Shown here: piece by piece, positions 43,599 through 54,600 of the stretch | Position numbering within the stretch: position 1 is the stretch's first letter | How the letters are laid out: the number at the start of each line of letters is the position of its first letter | From: Ascaphus truei | Taxonomy: Eukaryota > Chordata > Amphibia > Anura > Ascaphidae | Direction of reading: 5' to 3' | DNA length: 64,000 nucleotides | NCBI GenBank assembly: GCA_036426205.1 | Contig: CM071567.1 | Location: 293,398,847-293,462,846, forward strand | Notes under the pieces: generated by a model | Databases searched by the model: none | What the model was told of the DNA's origin: nothing | What the model saw: the letters and a program-made list of their open reading frames with translations, nothing else | Made by a program: the position numbers and the translations under genes

Positions 43599-45008
43599 CC
43601 AGGGTGGGCAACCCTGTCGCCATTCGCCACTTGTGGCGAATTGGCACTGAAACTGGCGAACAGGGCCGCCAGGACTTCTTGTGTGCCCCCCCCCCTTCTC
43701 CTCCCCTGGTAGGGAAGGAGCGCGCTCCAGCGGTGACGCACTCCCCTCCCTCACCCCCGGCTGCTTCAGCACATGCGTGCCGTGCGCACGCGCTCCAGCA
43801 CGTAACGCGCCCGCTCCAGGGCTCCGAATGCACGCCCGCTCCAGGGCTCCGAATGCGCGCGCTCCCTCCCCTCGGAGCCGGCTTCAGAAGTTGACGCACT
43901 ACCGCGCTCCCCTCCGAGCTGGCTCCAGCTGAAGTTGACGTGCTGCTGCACTTCCCTCCTCCCCCCCTCCCGCCACCACTGCCTCCATCGCTTCTGTGCC
44001 GCGATCTGGTAGGAATGGGGGAGGGGGACTGATGATGAGGGGGACTGATGATGAGGGGGACTTCTGAAAGGGTGCTGGGGGAGATCAAGGGTGCTGGGGG
44101 CAGGACAAGGGTGCTGGGGGCAGGACAAGGGTGCTGGGGGGGGAGGACAGGGGGTGCTGGGGCAGGACAAGGGTGCTGGGGGGGGAGGACAGGGGGGTGG
44201 GGGAGGGCAGGACAAGGGTGCTGGGGGCAGGACAAGGCTGTGGGGGCAGGGACAAGGTGCTGGGGCAGGAACAGAGGTGCTGGGGGACAGGACAAGGGTG
44301 CTGGGGGCCAGGACAAAGGTGCTGGGGGCAGGGCAGGACAGGGGTGATGGGGGAGGACGGGTGCTGGGAGAGGAAAGGGTGCTGGGGGAGATGAGGGGAT
44401 TAAATGAGATGATGATGATTGGGGTGAGGAGATGATGATGGTAGTGGTGGTGGCGTGAGAGGATGATGGGGGGTGAGAGGATGAAGGAGTTTGCGGTCTG
44501 AGGGCCGTTCTATAGTGCGTGTGCTTGCTGCGCCGTGCGTGCGCGCGCACGGCAGTTATAGTTGGCTGAGGTTAGTCAGCCTTTCTATAATGGTGCCGCG
44601 CGTGCGCACGGCAGTGAGCGTGTAACCAGCCGACGGGGGAAGATGAGGAAAAGAAAGATTTCGCGCTGCTACCGCCGCTGAAATGTGTGTGTATGTGTGT
44701 GTGTGTGTGTGTATGTGTGTATGTACGCATGTACAATGTTAATAAATAATTTATTAAAGTATTAATTTATTTATTTCAAACGTATTTATAACACACACAC
44801 GCACGCTCACACCATACACACAAAAAGCATGTGCCACGTGCACGCGCGGTCGCACAGGCGCGCGCGCGCACACTATAGAACGGGCCTGGGAATTTATAAA
44901 CTTGTTTTCACATGCGCAACATAATACCTCAATTTTTACATGGTGTGGCTATTTTCACTTCTAATTCGCCACACCTGTGGCTACATTGAAAAGTAGGTTG
45001 CCCACCCG
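43599..45008. mobile_element. hAT-like element (1.4 kb) with 8-bp target duplication
   Basis: Ends CCAGGGTGGGCAACC and GGTTGCCCACCCG, with TTTTATAG on both sides (43591-43598 and 45009-45016). The interior is GC-rich and non-coding: CpG-rich block 43700-43980, a G-rich minisatellite (44060-44400) and a nested sequence bounded by GGGCCGTTCTATAGTGCG and CACTATAGAACGGGCC (about 44503-44886). The long minus-strand proline frame is composition only. Confidence 0.75.
44060..44400. repeat. G-rich minisatellite (about 20-bp unit)
   Basis: About 14 imperfect copies of GGGTGCTGGGGGCAGGACAA. Four or more G runs per two units, so quadruplex formation is plausible. Lies inside the hAT-like element. Confidence 0.9.
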
Positions 45009-45215
45009 TTTTATAGCAACTGCTATTTTCTTATTTCTAAAAAAAAATAAAAGCTAATCTCGTTGTGATCATTTAAAAGAACTAAGGAATGAGTATACAT
45101 TTTAGCATTCAACTAACCATTTTCAATCTGCTTGTATTGGTTGAGTTGTGCTTTTTTTTTATCACATCTTTCTAGCAATAGGAGATAAAGTGCATTAGGA
45201 TCAAAGGCTCTGTAA

Positions 45216-45560
45216 GGCCCCGGACATGTTACCTGCTTGCTGGCGGAAGCGCGCTGAGGCGCGCTCCCGCTCAGCACTGAGCCCCTACAGCCGCAATTAG
45301 AGCGGCTTTAGTAGGGGCTCACCTGCGCTTCCGCGCGCTTGCGGAAGCGCAGGTCTTGGGGGAATTTAAAATTCCCCCGCTTGCCGGCGAGACAGGCCGG
45401 TCACGTGAGCGGTTCGCCCAATGAGGGCGAACCAGCTCCGTGTGTCGTCACTGGCCCGCCCCCGGCCAGTGACGCGCCCGCCCCCGGCCCGCCCCCTGAT
45501 GGTCTGTGCCCCTTCTGCCCCGATCCATGTCTCGTGTGTGTGTGTGTATGTGTATGTGTA

Positions 45561-45596
<36 letters not shown>

Positions 45597-45672
45597 CGTG
45601 TGTGTGTGTGAGTATGTGTGTGTATGTATATGCATGTGTGTGTGTGTATGTGTATGCATGTGTGTGTGTGCC

Positions 45673-45707
<35 letters not shown>

Positions 45708-45765
45708 ATATGTGTGTTGCAGTGGTGTGTACTTGCATGTGTGTGTGTGCAATGTGTTGCATGTG

Positions 45766-45796
<31 letters not shown>

Positions 45797-46152
45797 TGTG
45801 TGTGTGTGTGTGGTGTGTGTGTGTGTATGCATGTGTGTTGTGTGTGTGTGTGTGTATGTGTATGCATGTGTGTGTGTGTATGTAGTGTGTGGTGCTGTTG
45901 TTGTGTAGTGTATGCATGTGGGTGTGTGTTGTGTGTGCCTCTGTGTGTGGTGTGTGGTATGGATATGTGTGTGCATGTGTGGGGTGCATTGTGTGGTGTG
46001 TATGTGTATCGTGTGTGTGTGTGTGTGTGTGTGTTGTGTGTGTGTGTGTGCGTGTGTGCGTGCGTGCGCGTGCGTTAATATATTTATCAAAGTTGCACAT
46101 GTTAATAAAATAATTATTCTCACAACATGTCTTTTTTTTAATTTTTAAAAAT

Positions 46153-46248
<96 letters not shown>

Positions 46249-46410
46249 CCCCAGTGACACACACATACTGACAGCTACCAAGTGACACACACACACAGTG
46301 ATACCCGCCTCCCAAGCGCTTGCTGTCTCCTCTGTAAGGACAGCAAAAAGCTCCTGGTAGAGCGAGCGGCAGCAAGCGAGAGCGAGCAAGCGCCAAACAT
46401 GGCCAAGGCC
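45216..46410. mobile_element. Harbinger-like element, copy 2 (inverted)
   Basis: 1195 bp between TAA (45213-45215) and TAA (46411-46413). Ends GGCCCCGGACATG and CATGGCCAAGGCC. Same family as 9322-10616 in reverse order, including GTAGAGCGAGCGGCAGCAAG. The middle is a TG microsatellite (45533-46076) and a pure CA tract (46161-46245). Confidence 0.75.
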
Positions 46411-47185
46411 TAACACGGGCTTTCAAGCGTCGCAGAGCCCATTAAAAATGTATTCTTACTGTAGAACTCCAGCCAAACGATCATATTTACTTAAAAATAC
46501 TGTAGCTTTATTAGTACATCGTCTCTTTTTTTCATTGTTTTAAATTACATCTTTGAATGTCCATTTATAACCTTACAATATTTCATATTTTAATCATCTT
46601 AAAATATTTTTAATATAGCAAAAAATAATAATAAGTCTGTCTTTTGTGTGACGCTCTTAGAATGAAGAGGAAATGATGCACTTTCTGTTAAAAGAACATA
46701 ATATGTTTAACATCTTTTCATCTTGTCTTGTTCACAAATTATCCTCAGAAATACTCTGTCATATAACCTCTGTATAATCTATATGTATCTGTCATATACA
46801 ACACAATGTTGTTTATCTGTACTACTTTGTATACATTGTATGTAAAATGTCATCGAGTGCATCTTAAAGCAACAAATAGCCACGAGAATTGTGCAGATGC
46901 ATTCACTGATACTGCAGATAGTTGTATAAAAAGGACACGGCTATACACAGTTGTTCTCCAATGTGCATGTTGCCTGGGCGGATGGTTTAAATGAAGTTGT
47001 TGTATGTTTTGATGTTTGTTTTAGCCACATACAATACATTTACAAAAAATTTTTTAAGCAAATGCAAAAGCATCTATTTTTGAGTTCAGACTTTTCTGTA
47101 AATTGCTGTGGACGGACTTTCTTCTAATAGTGAAGAATTGTTTTTTCATTGCACAGTAACACTTTTTTGTAGAATTTTTTTTTCA

Positions 47186-47484
47186 GGCTCCTGTTTTTTT
47201 TTTTACTTCAATAGTTTCATGTGGGCAATCTCTATTTACCTAAAGAACTGCATAGCTGCCGGTCAATTCGTTCTCCATTTATTGTTCGGCAAAGTTTGGC
47301 GACATCTTTAAATATGGGGAATGTAAATGGTTGCTATAGCAACAAGCATGCTTGTTAAAATAGAAGAAAATTGGTCTTTCAAAGTTGTTGTTTTTTAAAA
47401 CAGAAAATGCTAACAGTATTTTTTCTTACTACAGAACTGATTTATTAAAAAAAACACATGTAGGATATTGCTTGAACTGCAGCT
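47186..47484. mobile_element. TTAA-target MITE, copy 3
   Basis: Shares AACTGCATAGCTGCCGGTCA and TTTGGCGACATCTTTAAATA with copy 1 at 20202-20569, and ends TTGAACTGCAGCT before TTAA. Confidence 0.65.
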
Positions 47485-47844
47485 TTAAAGCACTTTATTG
47501 CAAGTACTAGATACACTCTTGGAAACCAATTCCCTACCTGTTAACAACTAAGGTTGGATTCAATTAAGGGTTAAAACACAACGCTGATACAAAAAGCACT
47601 GTGTCTATGCGATCAGACCAAACCAGCTCTAACAATGGCAATGGCTGTGTCACGCAATGCGTAAGCAGCAGCATACGTGTCACCTCTGCCATGGTGCAAC
47701 TATAATCGTGATACATACAAAAAGAAGGTACTGTTAGTGGGTAAACAGTACAAAATGTAGAAAAAAGTATCTAGGTGCTCATCTCAAAGCAGCCTGTGCT
47801 AAGAGACTGCAAAATAGGTATAAATTGAACAAACAAGGAGACAA

Positions 47845-48115
47845 GCACTCAGTCAAAACCTCAGTCTCCTCCTTACAAGGAACATAGAAGCTTCAATTCT
47901 ATTGCAAAACCTTCATTTAATTCAATCAAGCAGTGACGACATGTCAAGCTAACACAGGCTTTCCTCAGACGGGTAGATGTGGCTCTACCTGAGGAAGGGC
48001 CATGTTGGCCTGAAACGTCCTCGTCGTTGTTGCTCTGACTAATGAAATTACGATTTTGCAATAGAATTGAAGCTTTGTCGTTCCTTGTACGGAGTAGACC
48101 GTGAGTGCTGTCCCT
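47845..48115. repeat. Fold-back repeat near the ZCCHC4 3' end
   Basis: Left GAAGCTTCAATTCTATTGCA is matched inverted by TGCAATAGAATTGAAGCTTT on the right. Arms about 70-80 bp with a 120-bp loop. Confidence 0.75.
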
Positions 48116-48281
48116 TCTTATATTTACAAATTGAAAAAACAATTATGAAATGTATATTTTAAGACTGGATCCAGCTGCAGCAGTATTACAATGTCGTTTT
48201 CCTTGGAAGAAAGTGTGATGTATACATATTTATATAACATAGTACTTGGAGATTCCTATTATTCAATAACAGCTGCAATAA

Positions 48282-48304
48282 TTTATTAAAGAGCACTTTT
48301 TATT
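48282..48304 (-). terminator. zcchc4: Poly(A) signals for ZCCHC4
   Basis: Two AATAAA hexamers on the minus strand (48299-48304 and 48282-48287), about 275-290 nt after the stop codon. They would end a short 3' untranslated region. Confidence 0.55.
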
Positions 48305-48575
48305 CACCATTTTTAACCAGTAATCGTGGTAATGGTATTGATTGGGGGTTAAAAGTAGAAGTGGATGTTTGATTTCCAACCGATTGCACCTGATGAGCAC
48401 TAGCAAAGCACACGTAGGGGAACAGATCTGTGCGCCAGTTTTGATATGAAATATCAACAGGATCACTGAGCGAGTCAAGACCACTGTTCTGCGATATATT
48501 GAATAGCTGCCTTTGGGTGATAATCGAACAGTACTTTTGATATCCTATTAACTATCAGAGTAATCAGGAAGGCTG

Positions 48576-48663
48576 CTATTTCTTTTTTCGACGTTTCTTG
48601 GACTTCTTATTGCCAGCTTTTTTGATCAAATTCATCTTGATATTCTTTTTGTCTATTTTTTTT
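48576..48663 (-). CDS. zcchc4: ZCCHC4 last coding exon (basic tail)
   Basis: After acceptor TTTTCATCCTAG the exon opens with eight A residues and reads [20 protein letters not shown], then SKKRRKKK and TAG. Sequence identity to mammals is low, but phase, position and Lys/Arg-rich composition fit. Confidence 0.8.
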
Positions 48664-51600
48664 CTAGGATGAAAAGAATACAAAAGTGTTAGACCATTAA
48701 TACAAATGAAGTCACAGTAGCTATAGTAAAACAGACTTAAAACCAAAATCACGATATAATGTACTGCTACATTGCAACCCTTTATGCCCTCAAAAATGAA
48801 CTATAAATTGTACTTGAAATATCTCCATACAATATTCTTTCAGGTTTGATGCTGCAATTCTTCACTGCAATTTGTTTCAACGAAAGGGGGAGGTTGAAGG
48901 TACAACCAAAATACCTATTTGCACTCACTACTAACCAATTGAGGGCTGGAAAGATTAAATCCAAGGGTCTAGGATCCCTATATAGCCACTCACTAGTGTT
49001 TAACTAAAATCATTTATTAAACATATACGCAAAAAAGCAATCATAATACACAAGTAAAATAACGGGGAGGTATGTGACCGTGGAGATTACTATAACATCA
49101 CGCAGTCTAATAAGCTGTGTGTATCATAAATGGGGTATAGTGGAACTATTAGCCCCATGAGAGAGAAAATATCTCCAATCGCCTATTAGCTAATGTCCCT
49201 GTGGAACTGTTCTAGCATAAATAGCTCTATGTTACCACTGTACATGGACAAAAGAATAATCAGCAACTGAAAGTGATACAACTCAGACATAGCTAAGATG
49301 CCTCGAGTAAATGGCGTGCTATCTTGCCAACACTGTGCAGTAATGTGCGGATAACCACTGCTATAGATATGCGTCTGTGGCACAGTACTACCCGTAAGTG
49401 TGTATCATTATAGTAACATATCCTGATATTGCCATAATACGCAAACAACTAGTCTACTGCTTAGCAAGTATTGCTGCAATCGCACAAAAACACTGTAAAC
49501 AAAGAGATGCTATCAGCAAATGGACAGAGTAAACAGATTACCACCAGGTAGATGAGAGCAAGTAATGTGCACTCAGGCGTTATAATCCCAATTCACCGCT
49601 GTCGCTATGTTGCCGACAAAATGCTGTAATATGGTAACAACCACTACGTGTGGCTATGCGATAGTGTGTCTATTGCACCTTACTGCTCGTATGTATGTAA
49701 CGCTATAGTGACAATCGCCACTGTGGAACGTGACACGCTACCAGCCAGTCTGCTGCTTAGCGCATAAATACAATAGTGTTGGGATAGCAGAAAGACACTA
49801 TAACTAATAACCTGCTATGAGCAAATGGACAAATTAAGCCAAATACAACCTGGTAGGTAAGTGCAAGTATTATGCACTCGAGTGTTCTCTCTAGATACTC
49901 CTGTGTCGCGCTCCCCGCTGACGCCCTAAAAACCGACATACATTTCGCGCCTTGTTTGGCGCTTTGTCAAGGTGTGAGGAGTGATATTTAGTCAATCCTG
50001 TTACCTTTAATACAGAATAAAGGGGGTGTGTTTGGACGACCAATCACGGAGGGAATAGGCAAATCAGGTATGACGGTTAAGCCCTCCCTTCTAGCTTCTC
50101 ATTATGAGCGAAAGGTGCCCGTCTTCCCCTTTAGCCAATATTGATTGGTTATGTATATCCCTGCCGGTTTCTATAGGCACTGGGATCAATTGATTCAGAT
50201 TGAATCCGATCGTAATGCAACTTGTTTACCATTTATTTCTTTTCCCATTGCAGAATCTGTTCCGGGTGGGTCTCATGAAGCTGAACCCTGCTATTTTAGC
50301 GTGGTGACCGTAATGTCACCATTCTTGCCCCTTTAAGACAAGGCATGTGATATATGCTCTATAACCACCATATAATTATTCGATTCATCTGCTGACTTCA
50401 CGTAAGTGCAATTTTAATAAACCGTTCCTTGCAACTTACTTCTTGCTGTCTGCAGTCCCAGAAAGGCGAGGACAGCTCCTGCGTTTGTGACCTTTCCCGC
50501 CACATAGAAAGCAGCCGTCCCCAGCGCTGCCACAAGCATGACTTTGAAGAGCACAGCGGTCACAAGAGCTGCAGTGAGTCCAAGCTGAGGAGCAACGTGT
50601 GTGATTAACAGCAGTGCAACTCGAGCACAACAGGGTGCTACAGCAAACCATCAATGTCTTTGGTGCCTCTAAGAAATGTAATATTGTAGTTTATCAGGAC
50701 TAGGTTAGATATTCAGGATCTCATGATTAATAGCAAATTTAATACAAACTGATCTGTATTTTTAATATATATACATATATTTTTTTTAAATATATTTTAT
50801 ATATAAATTAATGTTCATTAACAGCCATTAATTTGAGTGGCCATTAATAATTGCACTGCAGTGGCTGAACCCCAAGGGGTCGATGCTTACATGGCTTCAC
50901 ACACTTCTTGCAAAGAACGCAGTGTTTCCATTGTCTGCCGTCCTGTAGAGAAATAGTAATGATCAGTTTTTATTCTGAAATAGAATGCAATGCAGACAGA
51001 GATTTGTGTGTGCTAAAAGGTCTTGCCCCATACATTATTGTACTTGCAATTATTTTCCATAGGGCCACTTGACAACGTATTGCTAACAGAAGAGAAAATA
51101 AATGCTTCAATGAGTCCAAAAATGCCATGTTTATGATTACTGAAGTCGCATCTTTTCATAAAAAACTAAACCATGGCCCAAAAATATGCTTTCGCAGTGA
51201 TATTTCGCCCAAACATCATTTAACAATGAAATGTCTGATCCAGATGAACAGAAAATGTATAGGTCATTTGCACCCATTGTTTTCTGGATTGAGTTATTGG
51301 AACTGCACTTTTATAACAGACGTAATGCAATCTTGTAATGAAATTGAAAGAAAAAGCCAACTCATTACCTTAGAGGTACAGGAATTGCAGATTTCACAGT
51401 GTTTGTTTCCGGATGACACAAATCTCTTACAAACTGAGCAGAACCTAAACCAACAAAGAGCGCATACATGGTCATCCAACGGTCACGACTTCCAACAGGA
51501 TATGTAACGTGTTTAACATGGATCGCAAACCAGAACATGGAGACAGACATGTGTCTGAGCCTCTAGGAAACTGCATTTCTGTACGTTTTTGGAAATGCTG

Positions 51601-54600
51601 AATGCTTTTATTTTAAAATGCTGTGTATAAACTGGTGTGATAAATACAAAGAAATTATGATTACTTGCTTGAAAACGAATTTTTCTTTTACTAGGAATAA
51701 AGTGAATGGTGCGAGTGGGTTGAAACATGGTCTACGGAAACATGGTCTACAGAAACTATTTGACCTGCTCCCCCCCATGTATTATTTGTTTTACTCTGTG
51801 CCCAGGACATACTTGAAAACGAGAGGTAACTCTCAATGTATTACTTCCTGGTAAAATATTTTATAAATAAATAAATAAATGCTCACGCCCCCTTACCTCT
51901 TTTGCCGGCGTCAAATGAGGCCGCAGGATCATGTGACGTGACCCCGCGTTGCCATGGCAATGGGCATCAAATGACGCTGCAGGGTCACGCAGGTGTCACA
52001 CAAAGCCTCTGAATCCCGGAAAATTGAGTTGCAGAGGCCTCATGCGATCCCCCAGCATTTCATTGAAATGCCTTGGGGAAGAGCGAGGGGCCTCTGCAAC
52101 CGCCCGCGGCCCGCTCAGAAAAATCTCGCGCCCCCCAGTTTGCGCACCCCTGGTCCACGTTGTGTGTGTCAGACGCACCGTGTCGGCTATGGAATGGCGT
52201 ACCTGTATCCTTCGCTTGCTGGAAGTAAAATGCTCTCTGGAGGAACATTAGTGAAAATCCGTACAGGCGACTGTTTCCGCCCAGTTTTTCCATGCTTATA
52301 GAGAGCATGATTATCATAGTCTACCTGAAAGCATAAACAAGACAGGGACTATGCACGCCACACAATTATACAGATGTCATTGGATCACAAGTATTGTAAG
52401 TGGAGTTTTTTTTATTAAGAAAATAGAAAGTTATGTGCATTTTTCGATTTGCAATACACTGAAATGATTTGTTTTGTTGGTGGTTCTTGAGTGCTTCCCA
52501 TCAGGGCCTTTTTTCCACCATCTAGTCATTTATTTATTTTTTACTTTTAGCCTTGGTGTTTTTCTTAAAAGAAACGCTTCATATATAGTATTAGCATTCT
52601 GTCGTGTATCTACATAACACTCCCATTAATTATAACCTCTGATTTATATAGTATTAGCATTCTGTCGTGTATCTACATAATACTCCCATTTATTATAACC
52701 TCTGATTTATATAGTATTAGCATTCTGTCGTGTATCTACATAACACTCCCATTAATTATAACCTCTGATTTATATAGTATTAGCATTCTGTCGTGTATCT
52801 ACATAACACTCCCATTAATTATAACCTCTGATGTGGAGGCCGTTAGTCATCTTGTTCGATTTAACGGGAAGAGAAAATGTACTAGAACTGACCGATTCCG
52901 TAGACAAAAAAATAAATAAAAATCTTACCTGATAATCCAGCATAGAGAAGTCTGGAAAAAACTGCAGGATGCGAGACTCAAAGAAATATGGAAAGATCCA
53001 AAAAATGGGCAACTCTTTAACGCCACCTGAAGGTAACAAGACATTGTGACTTGGTTTGCGGTTATCTAGAGAAGGGCACAGAGAAAGTGTTGCATGTTGG
53101 GCATTCATCACAATCCTCTTTTTGTCCCTTCACAACGCAGTGCACAGACCCCACGGCAGGACAAGTGGTTTCCAATAAACCTGTGCCTGTCACACAGATA
53201 AACATGCGGGTATACAGGTATAATAGTGGCACCGCACACTTGCACAGACGAGACGGTCAGCACTCAGAAAGCAGCACAAGTAGATGCACTGGCACTTCTG
53301 AGATTATACATGTGGGGCTTCCCTACAGGTAGATCTCCCACAGCCTTGGAGCACCAGTATTTTTCCTGTATAATATTAACCATTTGTAAGTAACCGTAGT
53401 GCTGCTTAGTTTATTTTGTTTTTATTACAGGCTTCCAATCAACTAACCCAGGGGTGCGCAACTGTTCAGTCTGCGCTCTCCTCCCCCCCTGCTAACGCCC
53501 CCCCCCCTTACCTGGTGTCCGACATGTGATACCACGGCGGCATTTGACGCAGGTAAGGGAAGTTACAGAGGCCTTGCGCACGCTCCTCTGCATTTAATTT
53601 TAATGCCTTGGGGAAGAGAGTGGGGCCTCTAAGCACCACGTCCCCCCACCCCCAGAAAAAATGCCCCCCCCCCCCCAGTTTGCGCACCCCTGATCTAATC
53701 CATTGTGACCACAGTGAGGTTAGTGCTACCAGCGATAGCTTAGGATATTGAGTGTCTGGCAAGGAAAGTGTTTCAGAAAGAACTGGGATGGGAGGAGGAG
53801 ACGGGAAGGAGGAAACGGTGGCTCTCTCTGATTCTGGAGGTCAGAGACAAGAGTGATGAAACGGAGTCAAAACTGGATTAAGCTCTATGAACCAGGCAAG
53901 GATAAGAAGATTATGAGCGAGAATGCTGCAAATTTGAGAAAGGAGCATATTTTCCTTTGGAACAGACATACCTGTATCTGAAGATATTCTCCACATTTCT
54001 CTTAATCTATTAAAGCTAAAGGCGAGCGGTTCCACTAAACCTCCAAAAGGAGGGTCGGTCACCATGAGGACTCCTTCACCGTTGTCTTCCTGAAGGAATT
54101 TCTGACACACCTTCTGTGCTGCCTGAAAGACATTGAAGCCTCTTTACTAAACTGACTGCTTTTATAGGCAATCAAACCTGGGACATTAGCAACTATGTCC
54201 TTATGTAAGAAACCTTCTTCCTATGTCAGCCGCCCAACTAAGCTATGTTAGACTAAGACTCGCTGTAATTTCTGTTCTTTACATAGTGCAGCACAGACAA
54301 GCAGCATCACATAGCTAGCAGAAATTATGGCTGCCTACTACATCCTATAGTGAATGTGCTTAGCCTGTACAGACTTGTGTCAGCCAATCACATTGCTAGA
54401 TTAGTCAATCCAAAAAAATAAAAATGGCTAGTCAATTTATTGAACACTAAGGGGGGTGTTGGTTAATACACCACAAGTGTATTATGGTCCAATAAAAGGT
54501 ATCATACCACCTACTCCCTCTCACTCGTATGCGACTACATGGAAGACAGGACCAACACTTCAAATGGTATCCTAAATCTGTGTAAAAAAAAGCAAACACA

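Larger units (their letters stand above)
46411..48281. other. Intergenic region, right part
   Basis: No gene. Contains a TTAA-type MITE (about 47186-47484) and a fold-back repeat (47845-48115) with GAGGAAGGGCCATGTTGGCC and CCTGAAACGTCCTCG. Otherwise AT-rich sequence without recognised features. Confidence 0.6.

Noticed and set aside
43579..44550. Minus-strand proline-rich frame of 323 codons
   Set aside because: Made by the G-rich minisatellite and CpG block of a hAT-like element; both strands are open.
45366..46123. Overlapping His/Thr and Cys/Val frames on both strands
   Set aside because: TG/CA microsatellite translation only.
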